From Gigaspora rosea (lineage: Eukaryota; Glomeromycota; Glomeromycetes; Diversisporales; Gigasporaceae), in the NCBI GenBank assembly GCA_003550325.1, contig QKWP01000502.1, positions 90,071 to 154,070 on the forward strand: a stretch of 64,000 bases of DNA, in the 5' to 3' direction. The position numbers and the translations under genes were made by a program. A model generated the notes under the pieces. It made no database searches, was not told where the DNA came from, and was given only the letters and a program-made list of their open reading frames with translations. Below, one piece after another: positions 24,049 to 35,162 of this stretch. Numbering within the stretch: the first letter of the stretch is position 1; each line of letters begins with the position of its first letter.

Positions 24049-26134
24049 TTTTTGTTATGATTGTAAAACGGCAATTTATTGTACTGTAGTAATGTATTTG
24101 AATACGATCAACTTGTTTTAGTTATAATTACATGTTTAAAAATATAAAGTTTTTTTTTTAGCATTAGTTTACAATTACATTAAAATATATATCTACATAG
24201 AACATTTAAATTCGAAATGCAATACGTAGCAAAATTTACAGTGTAAGCAAAAATTACAATCAACAATTATGATTAACAGTAATTGTACATTATTGGCTAA
24301 GCCGTTAAGCCATTAAAAATCAATGGCTTAGCCTAGCCGTAAAAATTTAATCGGCCTGGATCACTATTTAACCAGCATCTCTAATTACACAGATTACGAA
24401 TACAAAGTTATTTTAATATATATATATATTTTGTTGCATTATTATCTTATTTTGGTGAAACATGTTTTTTCTTTTACCGATTATATCCATTTTTAGCGAA
24501 AAAAGGATGGGTGCGTTTATATGTTTTTGATTATTTAATTAAAATTATTAATTAAGGATTAGGCTTAGCGTTTGGGTAATAAATAAAATTGTCTTCCCGG
24601 CATTTTTTTATTAATGCTCCTAGACAAGTTTAGACACTCGTTTTTGTATTTTCGGCGTTTTCCCTTATTTTTTTTGTTTTTGTCTCGTCGCGCTGATCCG
24701 TAAAGATCAAATTTTATGATTTGATTGGCTTTCAATCTCGTGAACGCACCTGGCTTTAGACAACCCCAAAAAAAAGGTTATTTTTATTGCTTCACAAAGT
24801 TGAAAGCGTTTTATAGTCTACGATTTTGTTTTGGTTGTGTTATATAGCAGAGCAGACCTGACCAGACTTCAGAGAGCCCTAGAAAATTTTACAAAGATAT
24901 TTTTATGAAAATATATAATTTTTTTATTATTATGTCAGAAAAATGATTAGGTTTTTGTGAACAATATTATAATCGATTTTGTTAGAGTTTTTTTCCGGTC
25001 AGATTTTTTACCGTTCTGATGAATTGATAATCTAGATTTTTCTTTTTCAAAAAGTGAAACGTTCGTACAATTATAAGCAAATCGGCTGATTTTTATAAAA
25101 TATTAAAAAATTTCCTGGATACATGAGAGCACCTTATTTTCGTTATTAATGCAATTATATACACATTATGTGTATTTGATTTATAATCTTTTTTTAAATT
25201 ATTCGATTTCATATTAAAACATTCAATATTAATAAACGTATTTACTACTATACATTTATTTTAAAATTAGGATCGCTGTATCTTGATCGAATTCACAATT
25301 ATTAATATAGATTTTTTTCAATTAACTACGGTACATATTTACACATGTACTGTTTTTTTTTTACTCTTTCTTTTTTATCAAAATTACATTCATTGTTTAC
25401 GAATACCTTTATCATGTGATAAAATTGATGTTTCCAATTTCATAAATATATTTAATTGTACCTTTAATAACCTTAATACGCCACAGGGTGAGGCTATGAA
25501 TCACACGATATCAGATATGACTTATATAACTTGTAAAATAACTCGTAAAAATAACAATAAATGATTAACCAGAATAAATATTAGTCACAATAAATCTTAA
25601 ATCCCATGAATGTCTTAATACACCACAATAAATGAGGCTATGAATCACAATAAACGACTAACTGGGGATAATCTTAGTCACGAGGATACGCAACCAATGT
25701 ATTGAAAGAAAGAACTAAGTATACTATACGGGCGGTGTGTTGAAAACAAAAAGCCAAATATCGGGTATCGGGCTCAGATCAACGTTAAAAATATGATGTC
25801 GTGAATGAGTCATATTATGATAATAATAGTTTAATTCTTAAATTACCATAAAAGCCTTTTTACAAAAATCTGTTAAAATAAAAAAAGCTTTGGCTGTGAA
25901 GAAATAAAATTTAACAAAAACCCCTTGAGCCTCTTGCTAATCAACTGTTATAAAAATGCTGTAATTTCGTTATTATAAAAACAAAAACCTTCGAGTCAAA
26001 TTTCTATGATAAACAAATTTTCAATTTAATAAACTATACTTATAAATTATCCTATTACGCCTCTAACAAATTTCCCTATTAAATTTTCTTTACGCATAAG
26101 CCTGTTACTATTTAATTCTACGATATTAATCATT

Positions 26135-27024
26135 ATGTCGTCCTTATTCGTAGCTTTTTGCTTCGCCAAAACTGTTACTGGAAACGATAATTACATCACT
26201 GGAACTGCATTATATCAGATAAATGACAATACTGATGAATTTAGAGAAATTACCTTCAAAGGTTTTACCAAAAATCCTGATTCGTTAGTTATCCCATTCG
26301 AAAAAAACTCTATTATCTTGATAGTTGGCCATTATGTATATAAAGAGAACGTAGAATACATATATATTAATTTTATTATTTTCATCAAAAATATTATAAA
26401 CTCGACTCACACTTTATTGTTTTTCTTAGATCACTGTGATTCAATCTGTTTCTGTATCTTATTCTGATGATGAATATACTCTTACTCCAGAAGACCTCCC
26501 AAATTCATCACCCTTATTACTTTGCTCAGCTTCTGTAGTACCGAATTCTTATATTCCTGATAATTGTGGAGGTTGAGAAAGTTTCATGCTAGCAAGACAT
26601 TTGTATAATGGAGTCACTAATAATATTCTAGAGTTATTGTATCATACATAAATGAAAACAATCGCTATAGTGCTTTGAAAATAAACTAAAAAAAACAGTC
26701 TTATCTGTCATAGGACAGTTAAAACTAGAATCAAAAAGACTTCCTCATATTCTTGCTTCTGATATTGAATGGACATACCCAACTAGTAGCCCCAATTTTC
26801 AAATGCTTCATCTAGTGGAAAAGCATCCTTACAAGGAGAACTTGATACACAGCTTGAAAGCATCAAAGAAAAATATGTTATATTACAATTATCAAAAAAG
26901 ACAAAGAATTTATTTACAATATTCTTTATTTAGTAAACCCTTAAATGACAAAACTACATCCCCAAACTTTGTTAGGACCCAGATATCTCTGATATATGTC
27001 ATATTTTTTTTTTTAGCAAATTGA
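26135..27024 (+). pseudogene. Decayed gene of a repetitive, uncharacterised family
   Basis: Exon 1 from 26135 encodes a chain containing F-R-E-I-T-F-K-G-F-T-K-N-P-D. An intron ends at TTTTTCTTAG (about 26430), after which I-T-V-I-Q-S-V-S-V-S runs to a TGA at 26574-26576, where a tryptophan codon (TGG) would fit. The frame then continues with E-S-F-M-L-A-R-H-L-Y-N-G-V, hits further stops, shifts frame, and resumes at about 26695 with V-L-S-V-I-G-Q-L-K-L-E-S-K-R through D-I-E-W-T-Y-P-T-S to 27024. I think this resembles a multicopy Rhizophagus family, but no domain or function is known to me. Confidence 0.6.
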
Positions 27025-27314
27025 TTCAAATTTGATCTAAGGTCCAAATTTAAATTTTAGCAAATTGAAGTAAAAAGGGTCATAATTAAATATTTTGTTG
27101 AATTACTAAGATCTTATACATGTTATATTTTATTTTTAGCAATTTATTCACATTTTGCAAAAATCATTGTAACAAGTTAAGTCATGCTATGATGATTGAT
27201 CTGGATATGACAAGTTGTTAATAGTATGCCCTATTTTTATTTTTTCTATTAGTATCATTATTTTATTGTATGTATTTTTGAATTTGGCATAGTTTGTAGT
27301 ATAGTTGGTTAACT

Positions 27315-27403
27315 GAATCTCCAAATGGGTGTTCAAGTCTCCAAATGGATAATCAAATCTCCAAACAGGTGCTCAAATCTCCAAATGAGTAATTGAATCT
27401 CCC
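27315..27403 (+). repeat. 20-bp tandem repeat
   Basis: About four and a half copies of AATCTCCAAATGGGTGNTCA with substitutions. Non-coding. Confidence 0.75.
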
Positions 27404-28019
27404 ATATGAATTAAATATATAAGGGTTTAGTTTTAGTATATAAAGAGAAAAGAAGTGCAAAGGAGTTAACAATTGTAGATAGACTTAGTATTATTGTTAT
27501 AATCTGATATATTGATTTATATTAGCAAAAAAAACTCTTATACCTATAATTATGTGTGTTAGTTTATTGTTTTAGACCATTTAACCTTAATTATAATTTG
27601 TTCACAATCAAACTAAACCATCCCAATTTTATCAAGCTCTTTTAACTGATTATAACAATGACTATATAGAGTAAAGTGATGATTGAAGATTATCAGAAAT
27701 AAGTAAAAGTAGTTGTAGTATATAATCATGTTTTAGGTATTAATAGCAACTTGGTACTTACTCTGCATATGTATTACAATCATCAATTATATTTATTTTT
27801 TTTAAAATTAAAGATGAGATCATGCTTTTATCTTTATTAGATTTTATAGAAACTTTTATAAACAAAAACTTTTATTGCTTAAATCTATTGTTAAAAATAA
27901 AAACTTAAACATATATTTAAATATATTTAAATACTTATCTGTGGCCTAAACCTATCAATCATATTTGTATATTGATAAACAAATAATTATGTAATGCAAT
28001 TGCATAGGTTAATATTATC
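27404..28019. other. AT-rich, nothing recognised
   Basis: No gene, inverted repeat or tandem structure that I can support. Confidence 0.4.
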
Positions 28020-28366
28020 ATATTCTATCATAAATAAGCACCCTTTTTTTAAAATTTTAAACTTAAATATCTTGACAATTAACTGCTATATTTCTCTGAA
28101 AATAAGCACTCTCTGAAAATAGCACCTCTGGCCTATATTAAGTCAATTTTGGCCTAAATTATGACAGTCTTGGTCTGCATTATGTACAAAAAAAAGGTGC
28201 TTATTTTCAGAGGAATACAGTAATCAAATTTAATAAAATTTCTTTTATTTCAATTTTATAAATTTAAAAAATTGTAATAAAAATAATTTATTAAATTTAA
28301 TTAGTTAATTTTCAAGATATTTAAGTTTAAAATTTTAAAAAAGGGTGCTTATTTATAATAGGATAT
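28020..28366. mobile_element. TIR element with a second element inside
   Basis: Ends ATATTCTATCATAAATAAGC and ATATCCTATTATAAATAAGC (inverse). The arms continue for over 60 bp through TTTTAAAATTTTAAACTTAA and ATATCTTGA. The centre is interrupted by a different inverted-repeat element at 28086-28220. Confidence 0.75.
28086..28220. mobile_element. Nested MITE, CTGTATTCCTCTGAAAATAA ends
   Basis: Left CTATATTTCTCTGAAAATAA and right CTGTATTCCTCTGAAAATAA (inverse). The interior has GGCCTAAATTATGACAGTCT-like copies. It sits in the loop of the 28020-28366 element, so it inserted later. Confidence 0.65.
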
Positions 28367-28539
28367 GGTAAGCAAATTAGTTAGTAGTGATTATTATAAG
28401 TTAGTAAAAAGTATTATAAGTTATAAAGCAGTTCTACAATTAAATAAAACACACTTACTTTTCTTTTTGTATAAAATCCAAAAAGAAATCCACTAGTTAC
28501 AATCATGTTCAAAAATAAGCTACCTCATTTTATAGGTTT

Positions 28540-28700
28540 TAAAATTTAAGAAAAGATGCTTATTTTTGGATTATTTGATTAAAAAATCCAAAATTAAGTA
28601 TTTTTTCTGAAATTTTCAAGAAATATAAAATTAAATATACTAGTATAATGTATTTTTATGTGCTAAACAAGTTTTTTTAGAGCACAAAGTCAAAAACAAT
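28540..28700 (+). repeat. Dispersed repeat, second copy at 32860-33010
   Basis: Both copies contain TTTAAGAAAAGATRCTTA, CTGAAATTTTCAAGAAATAT, ACTAGTATAATGTATTTTT-like sequence and TTTTTAGAGCA in the same order. Non-coding. Confidence 0.65.
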
Positions 28701-28799
28701 TAGTAAAATTTTGAGAATTATAATATTTTCTATAATTGTATTATAAAAGATATTTACTTTAAATAATCGGCGATGATGATTACCAGTTACACAGAGCAG

Positions 28800-29570
28800 G
28801 TATAAAGATAAGTGATTCGATTTTTTTTTTTATTTCTTTCTTTTTTTTTATTATTTTAGTATATACTAATATTTATTTTTTTATTTTTTTAGTTTTAGAT
28901 TATCGTCCATCTTATTGGTGTGCTTCTCTCGTTGTTAGTGCCATTCAGTTCTTTCGTTGTTGGTGTCTTTCAGCTCGGTGCTTTTCTTTTTGTCGTTGGT
29001 GCTGTCTAATTGGATTCCTGTGACATAGTTTTTTCTTTCGATGGTAGTAGTTTAGTTTCATGCTTCTTATTTGGCTTTGATAGGTGCTTCTTTTTGCCAC
29101 TAATTATTCTTCTTTCGTTGTTTAGTTTGGCATCGCTCTCCTTCTTCCGTCATTGGTGTCATCCACTTTGGTGCTCTTTCTTCCATATTCTTTTGGCGCG
29201 TTATCTGGGTTTTTTCATCTTTAGTATCATTAGTTTAAAGTCTCTTTCATTGATAGTGTGCTACTAGGGTATTTTTGTCTTGTCTATTGTCCGGTTTGTC
29301 ACTGGTGCATTATCTTTGGAATTGGGTTTCTTAACTGTACAGCTAAGCATTCGGTTCTTTTTTTTTGCTTTTAGTTGCATGTTTGGGCAATACTAATTCT
29401 TTTCAGGTGCAGAATAGGTCACTATAATTACACTTTTTGACACGTTACTGGATATGGACATCGTTGGTGTTGGTTTTTTTTCGCATTGTATTTGACTTAT
29501 TTGTCATACTATATGTTAGGTTTTGTGTTTGATTTTTGATATAGTTGAGATAGAAAATTAGCTTTAGAGT
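28800..29570 (+). other. Pyrimidine-rich GTTGTTGGTG stretch
   Basis: Repeats of TCGTTGTTGGTGTC / TTGGTGCTTTCT words. The open frame at 29010-29267 reads as low-complexity F/S/L and has no domain. A similar composition on the other strand occurs at 39060-39440, suggesting decayed copies of one element. Confidence 0.35.
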
Positions 29571-29610
29571 TACGGTTAGGGTTAGAGTTAGGGTTAGGGT
29601 TAGTGTTAGG
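29571..29610 (+). repeat. Interstitial TTAGGG-like tract
   Basis: TTACGG, TTAGGG, TTAGAG, TTAGGG, TTAGGG, TTAGTG, TTAGG in tandem. This is the fungal telomere unit with variant units, flanked by ordinary sequence on both sides. Confidence 0.75.
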
Positions 29611-30769
29611 ATTGGTTTAGAAAATAGGAGCAGAGCGGAAGCGACAGACGTAGCGAGCGACTACAGGGTTAGCGAAGCGAACTCAGTAGGTATTGCTGAG
29701 CGTAAGCGAAGCAACACAAGCTGTCCTACTCATAATTTAGTGATTTATATAAGTGTATATATAGTTGCGTGTAGCTGATAGAATAGTTAAAGCCAATAAA
29801 GCCAATTCTGTGAGAACGATTTTTTTTGGTAGTTACAATTGTCTAAAAATGAGTAATATATACGTACGTACGCACGTATGTATACAAAAATAAAATCAAT
29901 GCAATAACAGTTAATGATAAATTAAATTTTTGCGTACGTACGTACGTATATAATTTTATGTGTCACGTGACAGTTGTGATTGTCACTGCCAGTTATGGTT
30001 AGAAAATTCATTATAAAAATGCTAAAAATGCTAATTTTATTAATTAATATAAGACCTGCGAAATGATAGCATAGTGGTTATGCTCCTAGATCTTCAATTG
30101 AAGATTGCTAGTTCAATTTAGGGTACAGAATGGGCCAGGCCGGGCTGGGCTTGTTCAAAAAAAACCCAAACCCTGAAAATATTTTTGAGCCCGGGCCGGC
30201 CCAGGAAAAAAAAACCCCAGAAAAGTGGGCCGGACCGGGTTTGTCTTAAATTAGGCCCAGCTCGGGCCCGGCCCGTAAGTATATGTTATGCATTTCATAA
30301 GTTTAGGTTTACTATGATCACAAAATTTCTTTCATTTTCATCCACTTCTTTTTTGTTTTATTTTTGGCCAGTGACTTTATTTTCGTAACGATAGTAGTTT
30401 AAAAATTTGTACAAGTTAAAAAAATAAAAAATGATATACAGTATAATCAAAAAGATATATAAAAACTCAGGATCAGCCCAAATCTGAGATCTGCGCAATG
30501 AGAAAAAATAATAGAATGATTGGCTTGTCAACGAAGTGACGAAGCCAACATTATTGTGAGATCGGAAATGACATCATTGTACATGGATTTGTAAGTATAA
30601 TATGATGTTCATGCTGAATCATGTGAAAGTTAGTATATATGAGGAAAACTTTGCATCAAGAAGATATATCTTTGGTTTTGCTATTGCCTGCCTATGATAT
30701 TAGACTGGCTATATCGTCCCAACCATCCTACCCAAAAAGGGTACTATCTGAATTAAAGATTAATCTTGA

Positions 30770-31165
30770 GGCTCCACGGCTGTGTAGCAATGCTAGGGCT
30801 TTAATCGCATCACAATGACTATAAGATATAAAGTCTGTTTAGTATGATCAGTCTTAGTAGTGCACTGACCATTCGATCAATGGCTAACTTTTACCTGATG
30901 ATAATAGGCATTAGCAGATATAAGGCTCCACGGATAGGTGATAGTACAAGGATCTTATTTGCAGCTCAATGGTTATTGATATAGAGTATTTTAGATTTGA
31001 ATTAAGTATCTTATACTGCTAAGCACTAATAGGGCTCTACGGCTGCGTAGCAGCGCAAGGACCTTAATTGCAATGACCATCTGGCCAACGATTTAAATAT
31101 CGTATGCAAATGAGCATTGGCAGATGTAAGGCTCTATGGATAAATAACAGTGCAAAGACCTTAAT
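30770..31165 (+). repeat. Diverged tandem units (AGGCTCYACGG)
   Basis: Four units start with GAGGCTCCACGG, AAGGCTCCACGG, AGGGCTCTACGG or AAGGCTCTATGG and continue through a GTAGCA..GC / AAGGACCTTAAT core, spaced 90-150 bp. They lie inside the hAT-like element. Confidence 0.55.
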
Positions 31166-31385
31166 GAATTGATATAGAGTCTGCTTTGTAATGAAGCCCG
31201 ATCAACGTTTTAACCTTTAGCCTACTGAATATGATTGTGGCTTATTGACCAAAAGCAGCGCAATGACCATTTGATTAATGATTAGATTGTGCTAAGACGA
31301 ATTATATTGGTTATGAGTTAAGATTACTGGCCGGATTAAATGGTATATAATAGAGTCTGCTTTGGACTTGTTTGTGGAATCGTAG

Positions 31386-31467
31386 AGGAATGGGTTTTTC
31401 CCAGACAAATAAAATGATTTTTAGCTTGTCTAAAATTTGTCTGGGTTTTTTCATCCCATTCCGCCAA
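31386..31467. repeat. Hairpin GGAATGGG / CCCATTCC
   Basis: GGAATGGG .. CCCAGACAAAT on the left is mirrored by ATTTGTCTGGG .. CCCATTCC on the right. Loop about 20 bp. Confidence 0.65.
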
Positions 31468-31739
31468 CCTATCAGATGTCCTTAAATTTATTTGGTATAT
31501 GTAGCCTATTAAGATGACGGTTCTCAAACAATAATTTGTCTATACACGAGTAAACAGAACAAAACAAACATAACTGTAATGATCCTCTTCGAAGTACTAT
31601 GTGGCAGCGATCCCATATATTTTTTCCTTCATAGTAAAGATCCAATCGAGTATAAATAAGAACTGAGGAATAAATAATAAAAATATTCGCTTCTAAGTGA
31701 AGTTATTGGGGTTACTGATTATTTTTGGTTATTGAATAT

Positions 31740-31850
31740 AGACGTTCTTTCAAACGTTACATTCCCAAAGAGTACTTTAAACTGCATAAATAAGTTACAC
31801 AATTGGTTTACATCAGCCAATCATACGAATGTCTCTCTATGAACTGGGCC
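31740..31850 (-). repeat. Dispersed repeat shared with 53330-53412
   Basis: AAATAAGTTAC, TTTACATCAGCCAATCA and GAATGTCTCTCTATGA here match the reverse complement of the block near 53330-53412 in the same order. Confidence 0.55.
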
Positions 31851-31913
31851 CATTGGGCCAAGCTGGGCATGCTTATAAAGCCCAAACCCGGCCTGGTATT
31901 TAGAAGGCCCAAC

Positions 31914-32242
31914 TAGTGATTTGAACTGAGAAAATTTTCCTTAATCGGTTAACCGAACTGAAATATTTGCTATCAACCGATTCAACCGAATAAGATTACT
32001 TCACGTTTACTTTCGGGAATTCTCGGGCCTTTACTCAAGCTTTTGTCTCGTCTACTATGTTCATTCATTTCATTTCGGATCTTTTCGGGACCTTGCTCTT
32101 TTATAATGTCATTAACATTATGTCAACCGATTCTTAATCGGTTGTACGGGTCAACCGATTAAGCATTTACTCAACTGGTTACCCAAAATTTATTCAGTTC
32201 GGGTCGGTTACCCGATTATAGCCCAACCGATTCAAATCACCA
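31914..32242. mobile_element. hAT-like MITE nested in the 2.24-kb element
   Basis: Ends TAGTGATTTGAA and TGGTGATTTGAA (inverse), flanked by an exact 8-bp duplication, GGCCCAAC (31906-31913 and 32243-32250). The interior is built from AACCGATT / AATCGGTT words in both orientations. Non-coding. Confidence 0.8.
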
Positions 32243-32859
32243 GGCCCAACCCAAGCCCAGCTCACAAAGTAACGGGTTTTAAAAATTGGGCCCAATCTAG
32301 GCCCAAGCCCGGCCCGGCCTGCAAATTTCCGGGTTTGGCCTGGCCCATTCCGTACCCTAGTTCAATTTCACTTGGCAGTAATTTGAATTTGATAATCAGA
32401 GCCTGATTTGAAAATAACTGAAATTACAGGATATAAAATCAGTCCAATTAGGCACAAACTTGATGCAATATTTCATGTAACATTACATACCAACAGGAGT
32501 CAAACTGAAAAAGATTGGCTTGTTTTGCTAGAAGTATAAATAATACTAGTGCAAACACATATTTGGGTAGCAAAAAGACAAGCCAGATAAAGTCTTTATT
32601 GCTATAACTTTCTAAGCAGCCGGAACTCTATCAGACAAGAACTAAAACACTATAGGGGAAGGGATCCAAAACATCAATTTGGGTGCTATAAAGCAAACCA
32701 GATAGTGTATCTGAGATGAATGAGAACATTGTTCAAAGGAGGGTTACTGAGAAGAGCACTGGGTTGAAGAAAAAAAAATTAATTGATATAATATTTTGCT
32801 CTAATAAAACTTGTTTAATATATAAAAATATATTATGATAGTATATTTAATTTTAAATT

Positions 32860-33010
32860 TTTAAAGTTTAAGAAAAGATACTTAATTTTGTATTTTTTGA
32901 TCAAAAATTTAAAATTAAGCATTTTTCTGAAATTTTCAAGAAATATAAAATTAAATATATTAGTATAATGTATTTTTGTGCGCTAAAAAAATTTTTAGAG
33001 CATCTAAATC
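32860..33010 (+). repeat. Dispersed repeat, second copy of 28540-28700
   Basis: Same ordered blocks as the copy at 28540-28700, with more substitutions. Confidence 0.6.
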
Positions 33011-33189
33011 TAAAAGCACTATTTAAATATAATACTATAATTTAATTTTTAGCAAATTACTATAAAACTTAATATAATAATTGAATTTTTAGCAAATTTA
33101 CTTGATTTTAGAGATAGCAAAAACCTTAAAATTTAAAGAGATGTTTAGATTTCTACTTTGTTAAAGTCATTTTTTAAATTCAAAAAGAA

Positions 33190-33570
33190 ATATATTTTGT
33201 TAGACCTTCTCATATAAAATCAACTTTACAAATTATCAATAATGAATCTAATTCACAAAATATAAATAAAACATTTACTCTTGCTACTTTTCATGTAAAT
33301 AAAATAACTATCTCTTTTTATAATAATAAATCCGCTAAACCTACTCCTATTTTTAAGGTAAAAAATTTAAAACTAATAAAAAGTATACAAGAACACTTCT
33401 ATCAAACAATTATTTTTTTTTGTAATAGTATTTTTTTATATAAAAAAACTCTCTTTACTTTTTTTTATTATATATATATTCTATGCATTAATAAAATTTT
33501 TTCATATATTGGCTATCAAGTTGCTAAAAAACTTAAATTCTATTTAATTTATTTTACTTTTTATTATTTA
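33190..33570 (+). other. Long open frame without a start codon
   Basis: About 125 codons stay open in the frame E-I-Y-F-V-R-P-S-H-I-K .. to TAA at 33568-33570. It includes T-L-A-T-F-H-V-N-K-I-T-I-S-F-Y and A-K-P-T-P-I-F-K-V-K. There is no ATG in frame. The second half is F/Y/I-rich and may be chance. It could be a terminal exon or a transposon remnant; I do not recognise it. Confidence 0.3.
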
Positions 33571-34159
33571 TAAGGTAATTATGGGTATTGTAGCAGATAT
33601 GGGTATTGTGGCAGATCTGCTATAACTTGTGACCCATTAGCCCAAACTAAATGATTTTTATACCATTTGAATCATCTCATTGAGATGATTCGAATGGTAC
33701 AAAAGTCATTTAATTTTGATTATTGGGTCATAAGATATCAGTGTTTGAATATTTAAATTAAATTTTTTGAAAAAAACTAATATGTTATATTCGGACACTA
33801 TTAGAATGCCAATATCTTGTGACCCAGTGATTGAAATTAACCAATTTTTATGCCATTCGAATTATGTGAATAAGATAATTTAAATCGTATAAAAATCATT
33901 TAGATTGGGCCAATTGGTCACATATTATTGCAAATTCTACCACAATATCTTTATTCACCACAATATCCCTTCCAATTTCATGTAACATATGATTGTAAAT
34001 AACTTGTAATCCTGTGGTCCAAATTGAATAATTTTGATACCATTTGATTTGTCTCATTAAAACAAATCAAATAGTACTAAAATTATTCAATTTGAACCAA
34101 TAGATCCAGAGTTATACCAAATTCTCTTAACTCCGCCACAATACCTATACTTACCTTAT
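33571..34159. mobile_element. TIR element with three hairpins
   Basis: Outer ends TAAGGTAATTAT.GGTATTGT and (inverse) TAAGGTAAGTAT.GGTATTGT. Inside are three diverged hairpins of about 115-125 bp (33624-33737, 33810-33928, 34002-34124). All have a core like TACCATTTGAATCATCTCAT and its inverse. Copies of GTATTGTGGCAGA / ACCACAATA lie between them. Confidence 0.65.
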
Positions 34160-34579
34160 GCTTTGAATAAAAATCAATCATACTTGTATAAAACAGGCTA
34201 CTCTAATAAATTTTCTTATTAGCTGATTATAATTAATAAATTACTATTTAACTTTTATTGTCAAATAAACACAAAAAAAAATATTAAACCAAGATATACT
34301 ATTTTAAAGTTTACGTTAATATTGAGTTATTATATTAAATAAAAAGATTACTGCCAAAATAAATTTATAGCTATGTAAGCAAAAGCTAAGGTACTGTATA
34401 ATAAATATTTGCTATTATTCTTTTAAATTCTTTAATTTTTTATTTTTCTAAAATTTTTAGTGCAAATAAAATAATAATTTATTAATATTGAAATAAAATT
34501 TGTGCAAGTGATCTCTTTAAATATTTTATTGATTGTAAAATTTTTAAGTTTATAAAAAGAGCAATATGAGTCAAAATTA

Positions 34580-34845
34580 TACACATTGGTATAATATCAG
34601 GTACTGATATATATAGTATATATAGATGATATGTGACCGATATGTGTAAGATATATTTATATACATACCCGATATGTATAGAGTTTATATAGGATATCAG
34701 ATATATATTGGTCACATATAGTACATATATAGTATACATGCTATATATATATCGGGCACATATTACATATATAAATTCTGTAATACATCATATACCCAGT
34801 ATATATTATTGGATACCTGATATGTGTAGAGTTCATATAGGATAT
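34580..34845. repeat. TATATAGGATATCAGATAT satellite-like DNA
   Basis: A unit of about 145 bp occurs twice: GATATGTATAGAGTTTATAT then AGGATATCAGATAT near 34670, and GATATGTGTAGAGTTCATAT then AGGATATCAGAC near 34818. TATATA-rich spacers lie between. The two open frames on opposite strands here (34482-34739, 34708-34890) are by-products. Confidence 0.55.
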
Positions 34846-34852
34846 CAGACAA

Positions 34853-35162
34853 CAGTGTTGAAAATCATATGTTTACAGTGTTCACAATGAACATAAATTT
34901 TTTTAAAAATCAATGTTTTTATATTTTATGTTCACATAGTATGAACATAAAAAATCAAAAATTTTATATTTTATGTTCACATAGTATGAATATAAATTTT
35001 AATTTTTATAATTTGCAGCTCATTTTAGATATAATCAACTTTTGATCATTATATTATAAAGTCTAAATTCTACTATGTGAACATATTTATTTTTGATGTA
35101 AACATTATAAAATAAATTATGTTTACAAAAATTATAAAATTTTTTTTGAATTTTCAACACTG
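34853..35162. mobile_element. 310-bp hAT-like MITE
   Basis: Ends CAGTGTTGAAAAT and ATTTTCAACACTG, flanked by TCAGACAA (34845-34852) and TCAGACAC (35163-35170), 7 of 8 identical. Two direct copies of TTATGTTCACATAGTATGAA lie inside. Non-coding. Confidence 0.75.

Larger units (their letters stand above)
22626..26134. other. Gene-free stretch
   Basis: AT-rich sequence. It contains the pogo/Tigger-like MITE at 23616-23815 and a possible Helitron end near 24021-24048. The open frame at 25283-25564 has no recognisable domain. The rest shows no structure I can name. Confidence 0.5.
30119..32359. mobile_element. 2.24-kb non-autonomous hAT-like element
   Basis: Terminal inverted repeats TAGGGTACAGAATGGGCCAG and TAGGGTACGGAATGGGCCAG. 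They are flanked by an exact 8-bp duplication, GTTCAATT (30111-30118 and 32360-32367). GC-rich subterminal blocks of GGCCCAA / CCCGGCC lie at both ends. An 8-bp target duplication and TAGGG tips fit the hAT superfamily. I find no transposase; the interior is other repeats. Confidence 0.85.
30059..32380 (+). mobile_element. tRNA-derived SINE head split by a hAT-like element
   Basis: Left part 30059-30118 has an A-box-like TAGCATAGTGGTTATGC. The B-box-like AGTTCAATTTC is rebuilt only by joining the left part to 32368 onward. Outer 7-mers CTGCGAA and TTGGCAG pair as an acceptor-like stem with one mismatch. The head aligns with the SINE head at 37.86 kb (GTGGTTAxGCTCC..GAT..), so both belong to one family. 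The tail of this copy beyond 32380 was not followed. Confidence 0.65.

Noticed and set aside
29010-29267. Hydrophobic 85-codon open frame
   Set aside because: Low-complexity F/S/L translation of a pyrimidine-rich repeat; no start context and no family.
30185-30388. Open frame beginning with a basic proline-rich stretch
   Set aside because: Translated from the GC-rich terminal region of the hAT-like element; no transposase motif.
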